Notes: a model not told the origin generated them from the letters alone. A DNA stretch of 14,543 nucleotides from Phycisphaerae bacterium (GCA_014380825.1 JACMJD010000135.1:1-14543); one strand, 5' to 3'; positions 1 to 7,062 are shown, numbered from the stretch's first letter. Numbers and translations: made by a program.

Positions 1-10
1 AGGTTCGCAC

Positions 11-670
11 GTGGCTCGAAATTCTTTGATTGTCTGGGGTGGCTGGGATGGACATCAGCCGAAACAGGTCGCAGATATTTTCGAGCGGGTCTTGCGCGAG
101 GATGGGTTCGACGTTGAAGTGTCGGATACGCTCGATGCGTTCGCGAACGAATCGAAGCTAATGCAGCTCAGCCTGATCGTGCCGATCTGGACGATGGGAA
201 AGATCACGAACGAGCAGGCCGACCCGGTGTTCAAAGCGGTGCAAAGCGGCGTGGGCATGGCCGGGTGTCATGGCGGAATGTGCGACAGCTTTCGCGAGAA
301 CACCGAATGGCAATTCATGACCGGTGGCCAGTGGGTGGCGCATCCGGGAAATGACGGCGTCAGATATCGCGTGAGGATCGGCCCGACGAAGTCGCCGATC
401 ACTGAAGGCATCAAGGATTTCGATGTCGCCAGCGAGCAGTATTACATGCACGTCGACCCGGCCGTGAAGGTGCTCGCGACCACGCCGTTCCCGACGGCCG
501 ATGGTCCGCATGTCGGCAACGGACAGTTCGAAATGCCGGTCGTCTGGACGAAGGTTTATGGCAGGGGCCGCGTGTTCTACAACTCGCTCGGGCATCAGGC
601 GAATATCGTCGAAGCCGAGCCGTGCCTCACGATCATGCGCCGCGGGTTCAACTGGGCGGCGAAGAGCTAG
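11..670 (+). CDS. ThuA-like domain protein
   Basis: The 219-residue product looks like a cytosolic ThuA-like protein, a family with a class I glutamine amidotransferase-like flavodoxin fold named after trehalose utilisation. It opens with a hydrophobic strand and a GGWDGH motif (residues 10-15), then has GCHGG at 85-89 (Cys86, His87) at the nucleophile-elbow position, and YMHVDP around His147, all typical of the family. There is no signal peptide. The GTG start has an AGG 7 bases upstream. The frame is open to the window edge, so a slightly earlier start cannot be excluded. The substrate is unknown; most planctomycete members are annotated only by fold. The gene is followed by a palindromic repeat rather than a clear terminator. 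The family call is fairly sure, the function is not. Confidence 0.85.
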   Translation: MARNSLIVWGGWDGHQPKQVADIFERVLREDGFDVEVSDTLDAFANESKLMQLSLIVPIWTMGKITNEQADPVFKAVQSGVGMAGCHGGMCDSFRENTEWQFMTGGQWVAHPGNDGVRYRVRIGPTKSPITEGIKDFDVASEQYYMHVDPAVKVLATTPFPTADGPHVGNGQFEMPVVWTKVYGRGRVFYNSLGHQANIVEAEPCLTIMRRGFNWAAKS

Positions 671-730
671 TTACCTTGTGTTCGAGTTTCCGCGCGTGGA
701 CGACGGCTGTCATGCTAAGCGTCGAAGACT

Positions 731-833
731 GTCATGCAGAGCGGTACTCCGCGAAGCATCTGGCCCGACGCGTGAAGCCAGATCCTTCGCGGAGTACGGC
801 TCGACTGAGCTCGTCGAAGTCCGCTCTGGATGA
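731..833. repeat. Palindromic dispersed repeat (REP-like)
   Basis: Two 26-base arms, 739-764 and 777-802, are inverted copies with two mismatches around a 12-base loop. An outer pair, 732-744 and 821-833, is also inverted with one mismatch, so the GAGCGG segment can pair with either partner. A CGACTGAGCTCGTCG core (802-816) matches a dispersed repeat whose translation (STELVEVRSG) appears spuriously in many bacterial databases. The partial string at 709-718 may be a decayed extra unit. It lies between two plus-strand genes and could end or stabilise transcripts. Confidence 0.75.
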
Positions 834-950
834 AAATCGTAATGAAGTGATTCGGCTGACAACTGACAACGGGGCTCAACTGGCAAATTCGCCCCGCGCG
901 AGCTTATGCTTTGCTTTCGCTAACTCCGCTCATCTCAAAAAGGACAGAAA

Positions 951-2003
951 ATGACCAAATCACACGGATACGCCGCTCAGTCGAAAACGGACAAACTTGC
1001 GCCGTTCAACTTCGAGCGTCGCGATGTCGGCAAGAACGATGTGCAGATCGAGATCCAGTTCTGCGGCATCTGTCACTCCGACATTCACCAGGTGCGCGAT
1101 GAATGGGGCGGGTCGATTTATCCGATGGTGCCCGGCCACGAGATCGTCGGCAAGGTCAGCAAGGTCGGCAGCGCGGTGAAGAAACTGAAAGTCGGAGACC
1201 TGGCCGGCGTAGGATGCATGGTCGATTCGTGTCGCGAATGCGGCAGCTGCAAGGAAGGCGAAGAACAGTACTGCGATCGCGGGCAGATCGCGTTCACGTA
1301 CAACGGCAAATACAAAGACGGCACGCCAACCTTCGGCGGATATTCGAACAACATCGTGGTCGATGAAGGCTTCGCGCTGAAGATTTCGCCGAAGCTGAAC
1401 CTCGCCGCGGTGGCGCCGCTGCTTTGCGCGGGGATCACGACTTATTCGCCGCTGAAGCATTGGGGCGTGAGCAAGGGCCAGCGCGTGGGCGTAGTCGGGC
1501 TTGGTGGGCTCGGTCACATGGCCTTGAAGTTCGGGCACGCATTCGGCGCGCACGTCACGCAGTTCACGACGTCGCCGGGAAAAGAAGCGGACGCGAAGCG
1601 CCTCGGCGCCGACGAAGTCGTCGTCACGCGCGATCCGGAGAACTTGAAGAAGATCGCCGGCAGCTTCGACTTCATCATCGACACCGTGTCGGCGAAGCAC
1701 GACATGAATGCGTTTCTCAATCTGCTCAAGCGCAACGGCACGATGTGCCTCGTCGGCGTGCCGGACAAGCCGGCGGAGATCGGCGCATTCCCACTGCTGG
1801 CGCGACGCCGATCATTGGCCGGCTCGATCATCGGGGGGATTCGCGAGACTCAGGAGATGCTCGACTACTGCGCCGAGAAGAACATCGTCTCCGACATCGA
1901 GCTCACGCCGATCCAGAAGGTGAACGAAGCGTACGAGCGCGTGCTGAAAAGTGACGTGAAGTACCGCTTCGTGATCGACATGGCGTCGCTCAAGGCGCAG
2001 TAG
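951..2003 (+). CDS. Zinc-dependent alcohol dehydrogenase, YahK/CAD type
   Basis: This 350-residue medium-chain dehydrogenase probably interconverts aldehydes and alcohols with NADP(H). The catalytic zinc ligands are visible: Cys41 in GICHSD, His63-Glu64 in GHE, and Cys159 in LLCAG. The structural zinc cysteines are 94, 97, 100 and 108. The Rossmann motif GVVGLGGLG spans 180-188. The segment after the second strand (TTSPGK, 206-211) lacks the acidic residue of NAD-specific enzymes and resembles NADP-preferring YahK and AdhC. The start is supported by AAGGA 6 bases before the ATG. Length and motif order match the family, and the gene is intact. It is probably monocistronic: the upstream gap holds a repeat and the 3' end overlaps a convergent small gene. 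The substrate cannot be told; broad aldehyde reduction is usual for this subgroup. Confidence 0.95.
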   Translation: MTKSHGYAAQSKTDKLAPFNFERRDVGKNDVQIEIQFCGICHSDIHQVRDEWGGSIYPMVPGHEIVGKVSKVGSAVKKLKVGDLAGVGCMVDSCRECGSCKEGEEQYCDRGQIAFTYNGKYKDGTPTFGGYSNNIVVDEGFALKISPKLNLAAVAPLLCAGITTYSPLKHWGVSKGQRVGVVGLGGLGHMALKFGHAFGAHVTQFTTSPGKEADAKRLGADEVVVTRDPENLKKIAGSFDFIIDTVSAKHDMNAFLNLLKRNGTMCLVGVPDKPAEIGAFPLLARRRSLAGSIIGGIRETQEMLDYCAEKNIVSDIELTPIQKVNEAYERVLKSDVKYRFVIDMASLKAQ

Positions 2004-2127
2004 ATCCCTGGTTGCTATTCAGCGCGCTCACCAGGCTCTGTCCGACCGCAGCAGTCCGCTGCGGCTTGGCGACGTAAATTAGTGCAAGTGTGATAATCGC
2101 GACGAAAAAGACGACTCGGCCAAACAT
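1990..2127 (-). CDS. Small single-pass membrane protein (45 aa)
   Basis: I do not recognise a family. The predicted 45-residue product has one hydrophobic segment, about residues 5-19 (VVFFVAIITLALIYV), followed by a basic KPQR and a polar tail rich in Ser, Asn and Gln. This suggests one membrane span, or an uncleaved or cleaved signal anchor. The frame stays open to 2274, but the ATG at 2127 is preceded at 5 bases by a full GGAGG, which decides the start. Its last 14 bases overlap the 3' end of the convergent alcohol dehydrogenase gene. The Shine-Dalgarno site and hydrophobic profile argue for a real gene, but its size makes this uncertain. Confidence 0.5.
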   Translation of the reverse strand: MFGRVVFFVAIITLALIYVAKPQRTAAVGQSLVSALNSNQGSTAP

Positions 2128-2217
2128 GCTTTCCTCCCGACGGTTGTAAAAGTCCCCGTGCTGTATTGCCGCCCGAGAGCGAAAGTTCTCTCGTGAATTT
2201 ATGACCCGAAATCGTCT

Positions 2218-2248
2218 GGAATTCCTCACGAGTGCGTTCGGAATGACG
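2218..2248. repeat. Degenerate half-copy of the 12935-13014 repeat
   Basis: The string GAATTCCTCACGAGTGCG followed by TTCGGAATGAC closely follows the inverse complement of the left arm of the repeat at 12935-12962 (ATTCCTCGCTACGCTCGGAATGAC in that orientation), with a few substitutions and insertions. The second arm is not seen nearby. It lies in the gap between the divergent 45-residue gene and the pseudopilin gene. The rest of 2128-2359 shows no gene or clear promoter boxes. Confidence 0.45.
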
Positions 2249-2359
2249 GCGTTTGCACCAGACGCATTTACCAAGAGTTCGAGTTAGACCCCCCCTGCGG
2301 GCGGCGAGTGACTGAATTCGTATGCAGTACCGGCGTCAGGCTGCTACGATGCGTCGCAC

Positions 2360-3175
2360 ATGTCCCACTGTGCCCGATCGAAAAACTGCCGCGGGTTCAC
2401 ATTGGTGGAACTCCTCGTTGTCATCGGCATCATCGCCGTGTTGGTCTCGATCCTCTTGCCCGCACTTAGTAAAGCACGAGATCGCGCGCGGCGAGCGCAA
2501 GAGCTGAGCAACCTCCGCCAGCTCGGCATCGCGTGCATGGCGTATGCATCGGAGAACAAGGGAAACTATCCGTTGGGCCAGCCCAAGATTGCCGGTTCGG
2601 TGTTTCTCGACAATGGCGGCATGTGGGGAATGCTGGCGAGCACATTCAAGATCAAATCGGAAATGGGCTCGTGTTACAGCGTCCGCGAGATGTGGGGCCG
2701 CGGGCCAAATCAGGGTGTCGGCCCGCCGCCTTGGATCGCGAACCCGACTATCAACAATTGGAAGACGTGGAACGACGGCGACTCGGTTTATCCTTCGGCG
2801 ACGTCGTCAATCCCGATCGACATGCAATGGGGCTGGGTCTACTGGGGCGGCCGCCCGGACATGAAGAATTCCGCCGGGCAGATCACGTACAAGATGCCGC
2901 GCAAGGTCGGGCAGAAACCGACATCGCGCACGTTGTGGACGTGCTTTTGTCTTCAGAACATTTCGGGAAGTTGGAAATCGATCGTGCCGCACGTGCGTGG
3001 CACATCGCTGATGTACAACAGCGGCGCGTTCGCCGGCACGACCGCTACGTTGAAAGCGCCCGACTACATCGCCGTCGGCTTCACCGACGGTTCCGCGAAT
3101 GAGATTCCGTGGGGGCAGATGAAGATGATTCAGAACTACGTCAATCCCGACAGCGTCGTCTACAAGCCGGATTAG
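2360..3175 (+). CDS. Type II secretion/type IV pilin-like protein (prepilin N-terminal motif)
   Basis: The 271-residue product carries a class III prepilin signal. A 12-residue basic leader ends in Gly12, followed by FTLVE (Phe13 to Glu17) and a hydrophobic helix to about residue 34, then a charged amphipathic stretch ([20 protein letters not shown]). A prepilin peptidase would cut after Gly12 and methylate Phe13. The globular part is rich in Trp and Gly, has no recognised enzyme motif, and I do not see the H-x9-DG tail of DUF1559 paralogs. Planctomycetes encode many such orphan pseudopilin-like proteins away from secretion operons; their roles are largely unknown. The ATG at 2360 gives a normal leader length, although no good Shine-Dalgarno precedes it. 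A stop at 2309 limits earlier starts. A hairpin follows the gene directly. Confidence 0.9.
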   Translation: MSHCARSKNCRGFTLVELLVVIGIIAVLVSILLPALSKARDRARRAQELSNLRQLGIACMAYASENKGNYPLGQPKIAGSVFLDNGGMWGMLASTFKIKSEMGSCYSVREMWGRGPNQGVGPPPWIANPTINNWKTWNDGDSVYPSATSSIPIDMQWGWVYWGGRPDMKNSAGQITYKMPRKVGQKPTSRTLWTCFCLQNISGSWKSIVPHVRGTSLMYNSGAFAGTTATLKAPDYIAVGFTDGSANEIPWGQMKMIQNYVNPDSVVYKPD

Positions 3176-3183
3176 GAAAGTTT

Positions 3184-3225
3184 GAACGATGAACGATGAA
3201 GCATTCACTTCACCGTTCATCGTTC
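3184..3225. terminator. Bidirectional hairpin between convergent genes
   Basis: A perfect 12-base inverted repeat (GAACGATGAACG at 3184-3195 with its complement at 3214-3225) continues after one mismatch into five more pairs (3197-3201 with 3208-3212) around a six-base loop. It sits 8 bases after the pseudopilin stop and 18 bases before the stop of the convergent lipoprotein gene, so it probably ends both transcripts. No clear U-tract is present on either strand. Confidence 0.6.
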
Positions 3226-3243
3226 CGAGTTCAGCGTTTCCGC

Positions 3244-3630
3244 TTACCTCGTCTTCATCGAGCCTTCGACGCGATCCTTGATCTTGCGCGCCAACTCCGC
3301 GCCCAGCGCCGGCTGACCGACCGTGCCGACCACGACCGACACCTGGCTGGTCGTGTCGGTCTGCTTCTTGATCGTCACGGTGACTTGCGTGTTATCCGCT
3401 TTCTTTCCGGTTACCCGGCCGTCGACGTTGGTGGATGACGCCTGAATGTCTTTCAAGCCTTCATCCGCCAGCACCGCGCGGGCGGCCTCGGTGGACGTCG
3501 TGGTATCGGCGTTCACGCTCATCCACTGGGCGCGATAGTCACTGGTCACGCCTTCCTGATGCTTGGACTGGCAGCCGGCAAGGACAATCGATGCGAAGAG
3601 GAAAAGCGAAAGGGGCAACAACTTTTTCAT
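3244..3630 (-). CDS. DUF3568-like lipoprotein
   Basis: The predicted 128-residue protein begins with a basic, hydrophobic signal (MKKLLPLSLFLF) and a lipobox LAGC with lipidation Cys20, so it should be exported and anchored in a membrane. The mature part holds one compact alpha/beta domain: a helix (TEAARAVLADEGL), a strand with DGRVTGKKADNTQVTV, and an end resembling DUF3568 lipoproteins (QVSVVVGTVG, then a C-terminal helix). The role of that family is not known. The frame is open further upstream to 3756, but the ATG at 3630 has GGAG 6 bases before it and starts the signal peptide. It is transcribed alone towards the hairpin at 3184-3225. Confidence 0.85.
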   Translation of the reverse strand: MKKLLPLSLFLFASIVLAGCQSKHQEGVTSDYRAQWMSVNADTTTSTEAARAVLADEGLKDIQASSTNVDGRVTGKKADNTQVTVTIKKQTDTTSQVSVVVGTVGQPALGAELARKIKDRVEGSMKTR

Positions 3631-3748
3631 GTGTATCTCCGAGAGAAGAATGGTTCGACGAGCGCCATCGCTCGTTCTGTCGGGGCCGAGTCTACGCGGC
3701 TTTCCGCTTTGAAGGGAACGTACCGAAATGGATAAGAATTTTGCTGAT

Positions 3749-4264
3749 TTACACACGGCGTTTCAGCAAATCTTTCAATCCGCCGCGCACGAGTGACCAG
3801 ATGGACGCATCGGTCACGTCGATATTCCGCTCGCGCGCCTTGAGCGTGAACCACTCGATGATCTGTTTTCGTCGGCGGATGCAACCGCGCCAGCCCCAAG
3901 CGTTCATCTGTTGCCGAAATTCCTCGCAGCCGCAGTTGGGATGTAGCTGATATCCCATCCGTGCGAGCACGAGTTTCACCACATCGCCCGGACCCGTACT
4001 CGGCTGCTTCGCGACTTCAGCTTCGGCGGCTGAGCGCATTTGCGCGCGCACCATCGCCGAAAAATCGCTCGCCCACGGGGCCGGGCCGGGATGGTTCCAC
4101 GGAAGCCCGAAGTTGCAGATGTAAGCGGGCCCGTACATCTCCGGATGCATCTGAAGCTGGGATTGCCGGAACGTGGCGCCCGTGGGGTTTTTGGAATCGC
4201 GACAGAGCTGGCAAAATTGCCCGCTGCGGCAGGGCGATGGGAGCTCAAACAGGTCGATGCTCAC
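3749..4264 (-). CDS. Uncharacterised Cys-rich protein
   Basis: I do not recognise a named family. With the GTG at 4264 the protein has 171 residues and seven cysteines: Cys12, a CxxC at 18-21, Cys50, a CGC at 111-113, and Cys128. The C-terminal part has the pattern GCGCEEFRQQMNAWGWRGC (110-128), then a basic RRRKQIIEWF helix, which recalls small CGC...RQ..MN..G...C modules seen in planctomycete and phage hypothetical proteins. Such a module could bind metal; this is inference. There is no signal peptide or membrane span. The start is uncertain. The frame is open to 4426, but that would overlap the upstream gene and its terminator (4298-4322). GTG 4264 lies just after that terminator; an ATG at 4150 is the alternative. 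None has a good ribosome binding site. A TATATT lies about 8 bases upstream of the GTG, which would fit a nearly leaderless transcript. Confidence 0.7.
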   Translation of the reverse strand: MSIDLFELPSPCRSGQFCQLCRDSKNPTGATFRQSQLQMHPEMYGPAYICNFGLPWNHPGPAPWASDFSAMVRAQMRSAAEAEVAKQPSTGPGDVVKLVLARMGYQLHPNCGCEEFRQQMNAWGWRGCIRRRKQIIEWFTLKARERNIDVTDASIWSLVRGGLKDLLKRRV

Positions 4265-4291
4265 GGACGGAAAATATACCCGATCAACGAA

Positions 4292-4322
4292 CAAAAGAAG
4301 CCCGACGGTTACCGCCGGGCTT
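4292..4322 (-). terminator. Intrinsic terminator of the PEP-CTERM gene
   Basis: The arms 4298-4309 and 4311-4322 are complementary with one mismatch (AAGCCCG... / ...CGGGCTT). On the minus strand the stem is followed by CTTCTTTTG, a T-rich tract. It lies 30 bases beyond the stop of the gene at 4353-4871 and separates it from the next minus-strand gene. Confidence 0.75.
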
Positions 4323-4352
4323 CGGAAATCTTCAACGATATCGCGCACGAAT

Positions 4353-4871
4353 CTAACGACGGTTGCGTCGGAACAGCGCGACGACGCCAAGCCCGAGTGC
4401 GCTGAGCGAAGCCGGTTCCGGCACATCGGCGACGCTGAGCTGATAGGAACCGGGATCTTGTTCCGAATCGATCACGATGTAATACGTTCCGGCGACGGCA
4501 CCGGGCGCGTCGATCGTCTCGAGTCCGGTGTTCATGATGCTGTAGTTCGCCGAGTCGTCGTAGCTGCCGGGTTCGTAGAGGAACAAGTCGAGATCGGTGC
4601 CCGGCAGCGGGTAGGTCATCGTGATTTGCAAATCTCCGCCTGGCCAGTTGAGCTGCCAGGCATCGTCAGGACCGTTCCAGATCTCAAAGAAGTGTCCGCC
4701 GCTTTGGAAGCCGTCGTTGTCGTCCGCGTGGCCCGTAGTGTTTCCGTTGACAACACTTCCGGGAACCAGCGGCCCAAGAATTGGCTGCCCCGCGAAATCC
4801 GCCCGCGCGGATTGCGCGCAGAACAGTACGCATACGATCACAAGGGAAAAAACAGAACTACGTTGAAACAT
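4353..4871 (-). CDS. PEP-CTERM sorting-domain protein with PPC-like domain
   Basis: The 172-residue product is predicted to be exported. It has an N-terminal signal peptide (hydrophobic 7-19, likely cut after ARA at 22-24). Residues about 58-148 form a beta domain with DLDLFLYEPG (93-102) and GTYYIVIDS (128-136), resembling the bacterial pre-peptidase C-terminal (PPC) domain. The C-terminus is a PEP-CTERM signal: VPEP at 150-153, a short hydrophobic span and a basic RRNRR tail. Exosortase/EpsH-type enzymes are thought to recognise and remove such tails during surface or extracellular sorting. No exosortase lies in the window. The frame continues upstream, but the ATG at 4871 has GGAG 6 bases before it and starts the signal; the ATG at 4883 is a weaker option. 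It is probably a single-gene unit, ended by the hairpin at 4298-4322. No catalytic residues are seen, so it may be a structural or adhesive surface protein. Confidence 0.88.
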   Translation of the reverse strand: MFQRSSVFSLVIVCVLFCAQSARADFAGQPILGPLVPGSVVNGNTTGHADDNDGFQSGGHFFEIWNGPDDAWQLNWPGGDLQITMTYPLPGTDLDLFLYEPGSYDDSANYSIMNTGLETIDAPGAVAGTYYIVIDSEQDPGSYQLSVADVPEPASLSALGLGVVALFRRNRR

Positions 4872-5039
4872 GAACCGCTCCATAGCACGAATAACGAACC
4901 GCGGCGCGCGCTCCTCCGCCGACCGTCGCGGCGAAAAAATGGAGACGCGTGCGCGCACAGGAGTGCCCGGCTCCTGAAACCGTAAGATTCGAGTGCAGAT
5001 TCTTACGAAAAGGTCCCTAGCCGGCCGAACTCTATGAAA

Positions 5040-5054
5040 CCGCAACAGTTGCGG
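5040..5054. promoter_or_regulatory. Perfect 7-bp palindrome, possible operator
   Basis: CCGCAACAGTTGCGG is a perfect inverted repeat with a one-base centre. It lies in the 300-base gap (4872-5170) upstream of the minus-strand PEP-CTERM gene, about 170 bases from its start. A looser inverted repeat (CGTAAGA at 4981-4987 with TCTTACG at 5001-5007) and a CAGGAG/CTCCTG stem (4958-4976) sit closer to that gene. Otherwise the gap holds no gene I can support. The operator role is a guess from symmetry alone. Confidence 0.3.
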
Positions 5055-5170
5055 CAATCAGAATGCGCGATAAACAGCCAAGAATGTACGAATGATGGGA
5101 TGGGGAGTGCGAATCAGGAGTGAGGCGCTTCAGTGCACCGCATCGCGGAATCTGTCCGTAAGGTCCGTGG

Positions 5171-5317
5171 ATTCCCAATCGCGGACGCCGATCGATCGGG
5201 CTGAGCCTGGCGATCGCGGTGATCCTGGCGATGAACTTTTTGCCCGAGAAGCCGACCATCGGCAACTGGATCGGGATCACGATGATGGTGATCGGTTCAA
5301 TCGTCGTCGCGCGCTAG
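5171..5317 (+). CDS. Possible small two-span membrane protein, start unclear
   Basis: This short plus-strand frame encodes two hydrophobic stretches, LSLAIAVILAMNFLP and WIGITMMVIGSIVVAR, joined by EKPTIGN, and ends at a TAG at 5317. The composition looks like a real small membrane protein rather than a random frame. The frame opens after a TAA at 5159, and no ATG, GTG or TTG precedes the first span. The only candidates are an ATT at 5171, with AAGG 7 bases before it, or internal GTG 5219 and ATG 5231, which would cut the first span. It may be a pseudogene that lost its start, or a gene with a rare ATT start. Its stop is 8 bases from the stop of the convergent ferritin-like gene. No family is recognised. 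Confidence 0.35.
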   Translation: MPNRGRRSIGLSLAIAVILAMNFLPEKPTIGNWIGITMMVIGSIVVAR

Positions 5318-5325
5318 GCCAGCAG

Positions 5326-5784
5326 TTATTCCGGCGCGATGCCGGCATCGGGCGCGTCGATGCCCAGCGCCATTGCCAGTTCGGTCAGATGATCCTGCTC
5401 ATCCTTGAGGATCTCACGCAGGTCTTCGCTGAGCGCGAATTCGTTTAACGCATCCGCCTGTCGGACTCGGCGGCGATAGTTCGCGATCGTCACGCGCTCG
5501 TTCTCGAGATCGAACTTCAACATGTCCTCGGCTTTGTCGCTCGTCTTCACCGGCATCGGCGTGACGCTCGGCATGCCGCCGAGATAATCGATCTGCTTGG
5601 CGATCTTGAGTGCGTGCTCAAGCTCCTCGCCGGCATGTTTTTCCAGTTCAGAGGCGATTTTCATGTACTGTGCGCCCTTGAGCACCTGGCTGTAGTTCAC
5701 GTACGCGATGATCGCCTGATACTCGCGCGAGAGGTCTTCGTTCAGCAGCTTGATCAAGCCTTTTCGGTCAATCGATTTGCCCAT
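5326..5784 (-). CDS. Bacterioferritin-like diiron protein
   Basis: The 152-residue protein has the length and four-helix layout of bacterioferritins and related ferritin-like proteins, which oxidise ferrous iron and store it or protect against iron-driven damage in the cytosol. The full ligand set is in place: Glu21, Glu54 and His57 (EELEH), Glu94, Glu129 and His132 (DEQDH). At the position of the haem-ligating methionine of classical bacterioferritin (one residue after Glu54) there is Leu55, so haem binding by that residue is unlikely. The start at 5784 is supported by AGGAG 10 bases upstream; a longer frame to 5829 would add an Arg-rich leader without family likeness. It lies 66 bases downstream of the RTX-repeat gene on the same strand, so co-transcription is possible. 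Whether it forms a 24-mer cage cannot be seen. Confidence 0.88.
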   Translation of the reverse strand: MGKSIDRKGLIKLLNEDLSREYQAIIAYVNYSQVLKGAQYMKIASELEKHAGEELEHALKIAKQIDYLGGMPSVTPMPVKTSDKAEDMLKFDLENERVTIANYRRRVRQADALNEFALSEDLREILKDEQDHLTELAMALGIDAPDAGIAPE

Positions 5785-5850
5785 GTGTCCAATTCTCCTG
5801 TGTGCGCGACAGGATAATGAACGCAACAAGCCAGCGATATGGGCAAACTG

Positions 5851-7062
5851 TTATTTGAGCGTTTCGATCAAGCTCACGCGATCCGTTGAATCTGATGTGC
5901 TGGTGTCACTACCTGTGCCGCCGTTGACGATGTCAGCGAGTTTGCCGCCGTCGATCGTGTCGTTGCCGGCGTCGCCGTAGATCGTGTCGGCGTGGTTGCC
6001 GCCGAAGATCGAGTCGTCATGGTTTCCGCCGCGGATGCGGTCGCGGCCGTTGGCGCCGATCAGGCTGTCGCGACCGTTGTCACCCTGCAGGCTGTCGTTT
6101 CCCGCGCCGCCGTCGAGCGTATCATTTCCGCTTCCGCCGATCAGCGTGTTGGCGTTGGCGTCGCCGGTGAGCGAATCGTGACTGGATCCACCTATGATGA
6201 TTTCGGCGCGGATGATCCAGTCGAGCTCGCCGGTTTCACCGTCGTTCTTCACGTCGTCGAGAGTCGCGGTGATTCGCGCGGTGCGCGATGCGTACGTGAT
6301 AGTGTCGATGCCGTCATCGCCCCAGATCATGTCCGCGCCGAGCCCGCCTTCCAGCGTGTCGTTTCCACCATCTCCGCCGATCACGTTGTCGGCGGCATTC
6401 CCGATGATCAGATCGTTGCCTTTGCCGCCCACGGAGTTTTCGAAATCGCCGTTGACGGTATCGACTTCGCCGGCCGGAAGGTTGCCGCTCATGCCGCCGC
6501 CGTCGATGCGCGCGGTGACGTTGTCGCTGCGGTCCTGATAGGTGAGCGTGTCGTACGTTCCGTCGCCACCGCTGACGGTATCGTTGCCGAGACCGGGGTA
6601 AATGCGATCGGCATTTCCGGCGCCGCCGGAGAGCGCATCGTTGCCAGCTTCGCCGAAGAGCGCATCGTCGCCACCGTTGCCGTTCAGTGAATCATTTCCT
6701 GCGCGGCCGAACGCGGTTTCACCTATATTCGATCCGTTGAATGTGTCGTTGCCCGCGCCAAGATCGACCGTGATCGTCTTGATCGTCGTCGGCAGATTGC
6801 TGGGCAGCGTGACGACGTCAATGCCCGCGTCCGCGACAATGCTGATCGAAGTGAATTTGCTCGTCGCGAAGTTGGTGGCTGTGCCATTGATGTTGGTGAC
6901 GACCTTCAGGTTCGTCCTGTTGTACGTGATCGAGATTGCATCGTTGCCCGTGGTGCCGGTCAGCACGAGTTGCGTGCCGGACACGGCCGCGGCAAGCAAA
7001 CGGCGCGGTTCGAGCAAATCGATTTCGTTGGATTTCCGCAGCGAAGGAGTGTGGTTGCGCAT
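5851..7062 (-). CDS. Surface protein with LEPRRLL motif and RTX calcium-binding repeats
   Basis: The 403-residue product begins with a basic leader followed by LLEPRRLLAA (16-25), the planctomycete LEPR-x-LL motif found near the N-terminus of large exported surface proteins. Residues about 27-100 form a beta-rich segment with a degenerate GNDAISI repeat. From about 101 to 387 there are numerous nonapeptide-like repeats of the GGxGNDxLx type (for example GAGNDTFNG, GGAGNDSLQG, GDAGNDTIDG), which bind calcium and fold as parallel beta rolls in RTX proteins. A repeat-poor segment lies at about 255-290. The C-terminus (DSTDRVSLIETLK) is not a PEP-CTERM signal, and no type I secretion genes are adjacent. 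No catalytic domain is seen. The ATG at 7062 is preceded by GGAAAGAG; the frame continues upstream but without family likeness. It may be a small adhesin or structural layer protein. Confidence 0.85.
   Translation of the reverse strand: MRNHTPSLRKSNEIDLLEPRRLLAAAVSGTQLVLTGTTGNDAISITYNRTNLKVVTNINGTATNFATSKFTSISIVADAGIDVVTLPSNLPTTIKTITVDLGAGNDTFNGSNIGETAFGRAGNDSLNGNGGDDALFGEAGNDALSGGAGNADRIYPGLGNDTVSGGDGTYDTLTYQDRSDNVTARIDGGGMSGNLPAGEVDTVNGDFENSVGGKGNDLIIGNAADNVIGGDGGNDTLEGGLGADMIWGDDGIDTITYASRTARITATLDDVKNDGETGELDWIIRAEIIIGGSSHDSLTGDANANTLIGGSGNDTLDGGAGNDSLQGDNGRDSLIGANGRDRIRGGNHDDSIFGGNHADTIYGDAGNDTIDGGKLADIVNGGTGSDTSTSDSTDRVSLIETLK

Noticed and set aside
622..954. A 110-codon plus-strand frame after the ThuA-like gene
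   Set aside because: It reads through the palindromic repeat and its residues are the known spurious translation of such repeats.
960..1700. A 246-codon open frame on the minus strand
   Set aside because: Antisense of the alcohol dehydrogenase, which has all its catalytic and structural residues.
5092..5448. A 118-codon plus-strand frame
   Set aside because: It overlaps the ferritin-like gene in antisense and a different frame there (5171-5317) has the protein-like hydrophobic composition.
5992..6690. A 232-codon plus-strand frame rich in Ala and Val
   Set aside because: It is the reverse complement of the RTX repeats; its periodicity comes from the true gene on the other strand.
5900..6700. 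Regularly spaced short DNA repeats resembling an array
   Set aside because: They encode GGxGNDxLx protein repeats with variable codons; there are no identical direct repeats with unique spacers, so it is not CRISPR.
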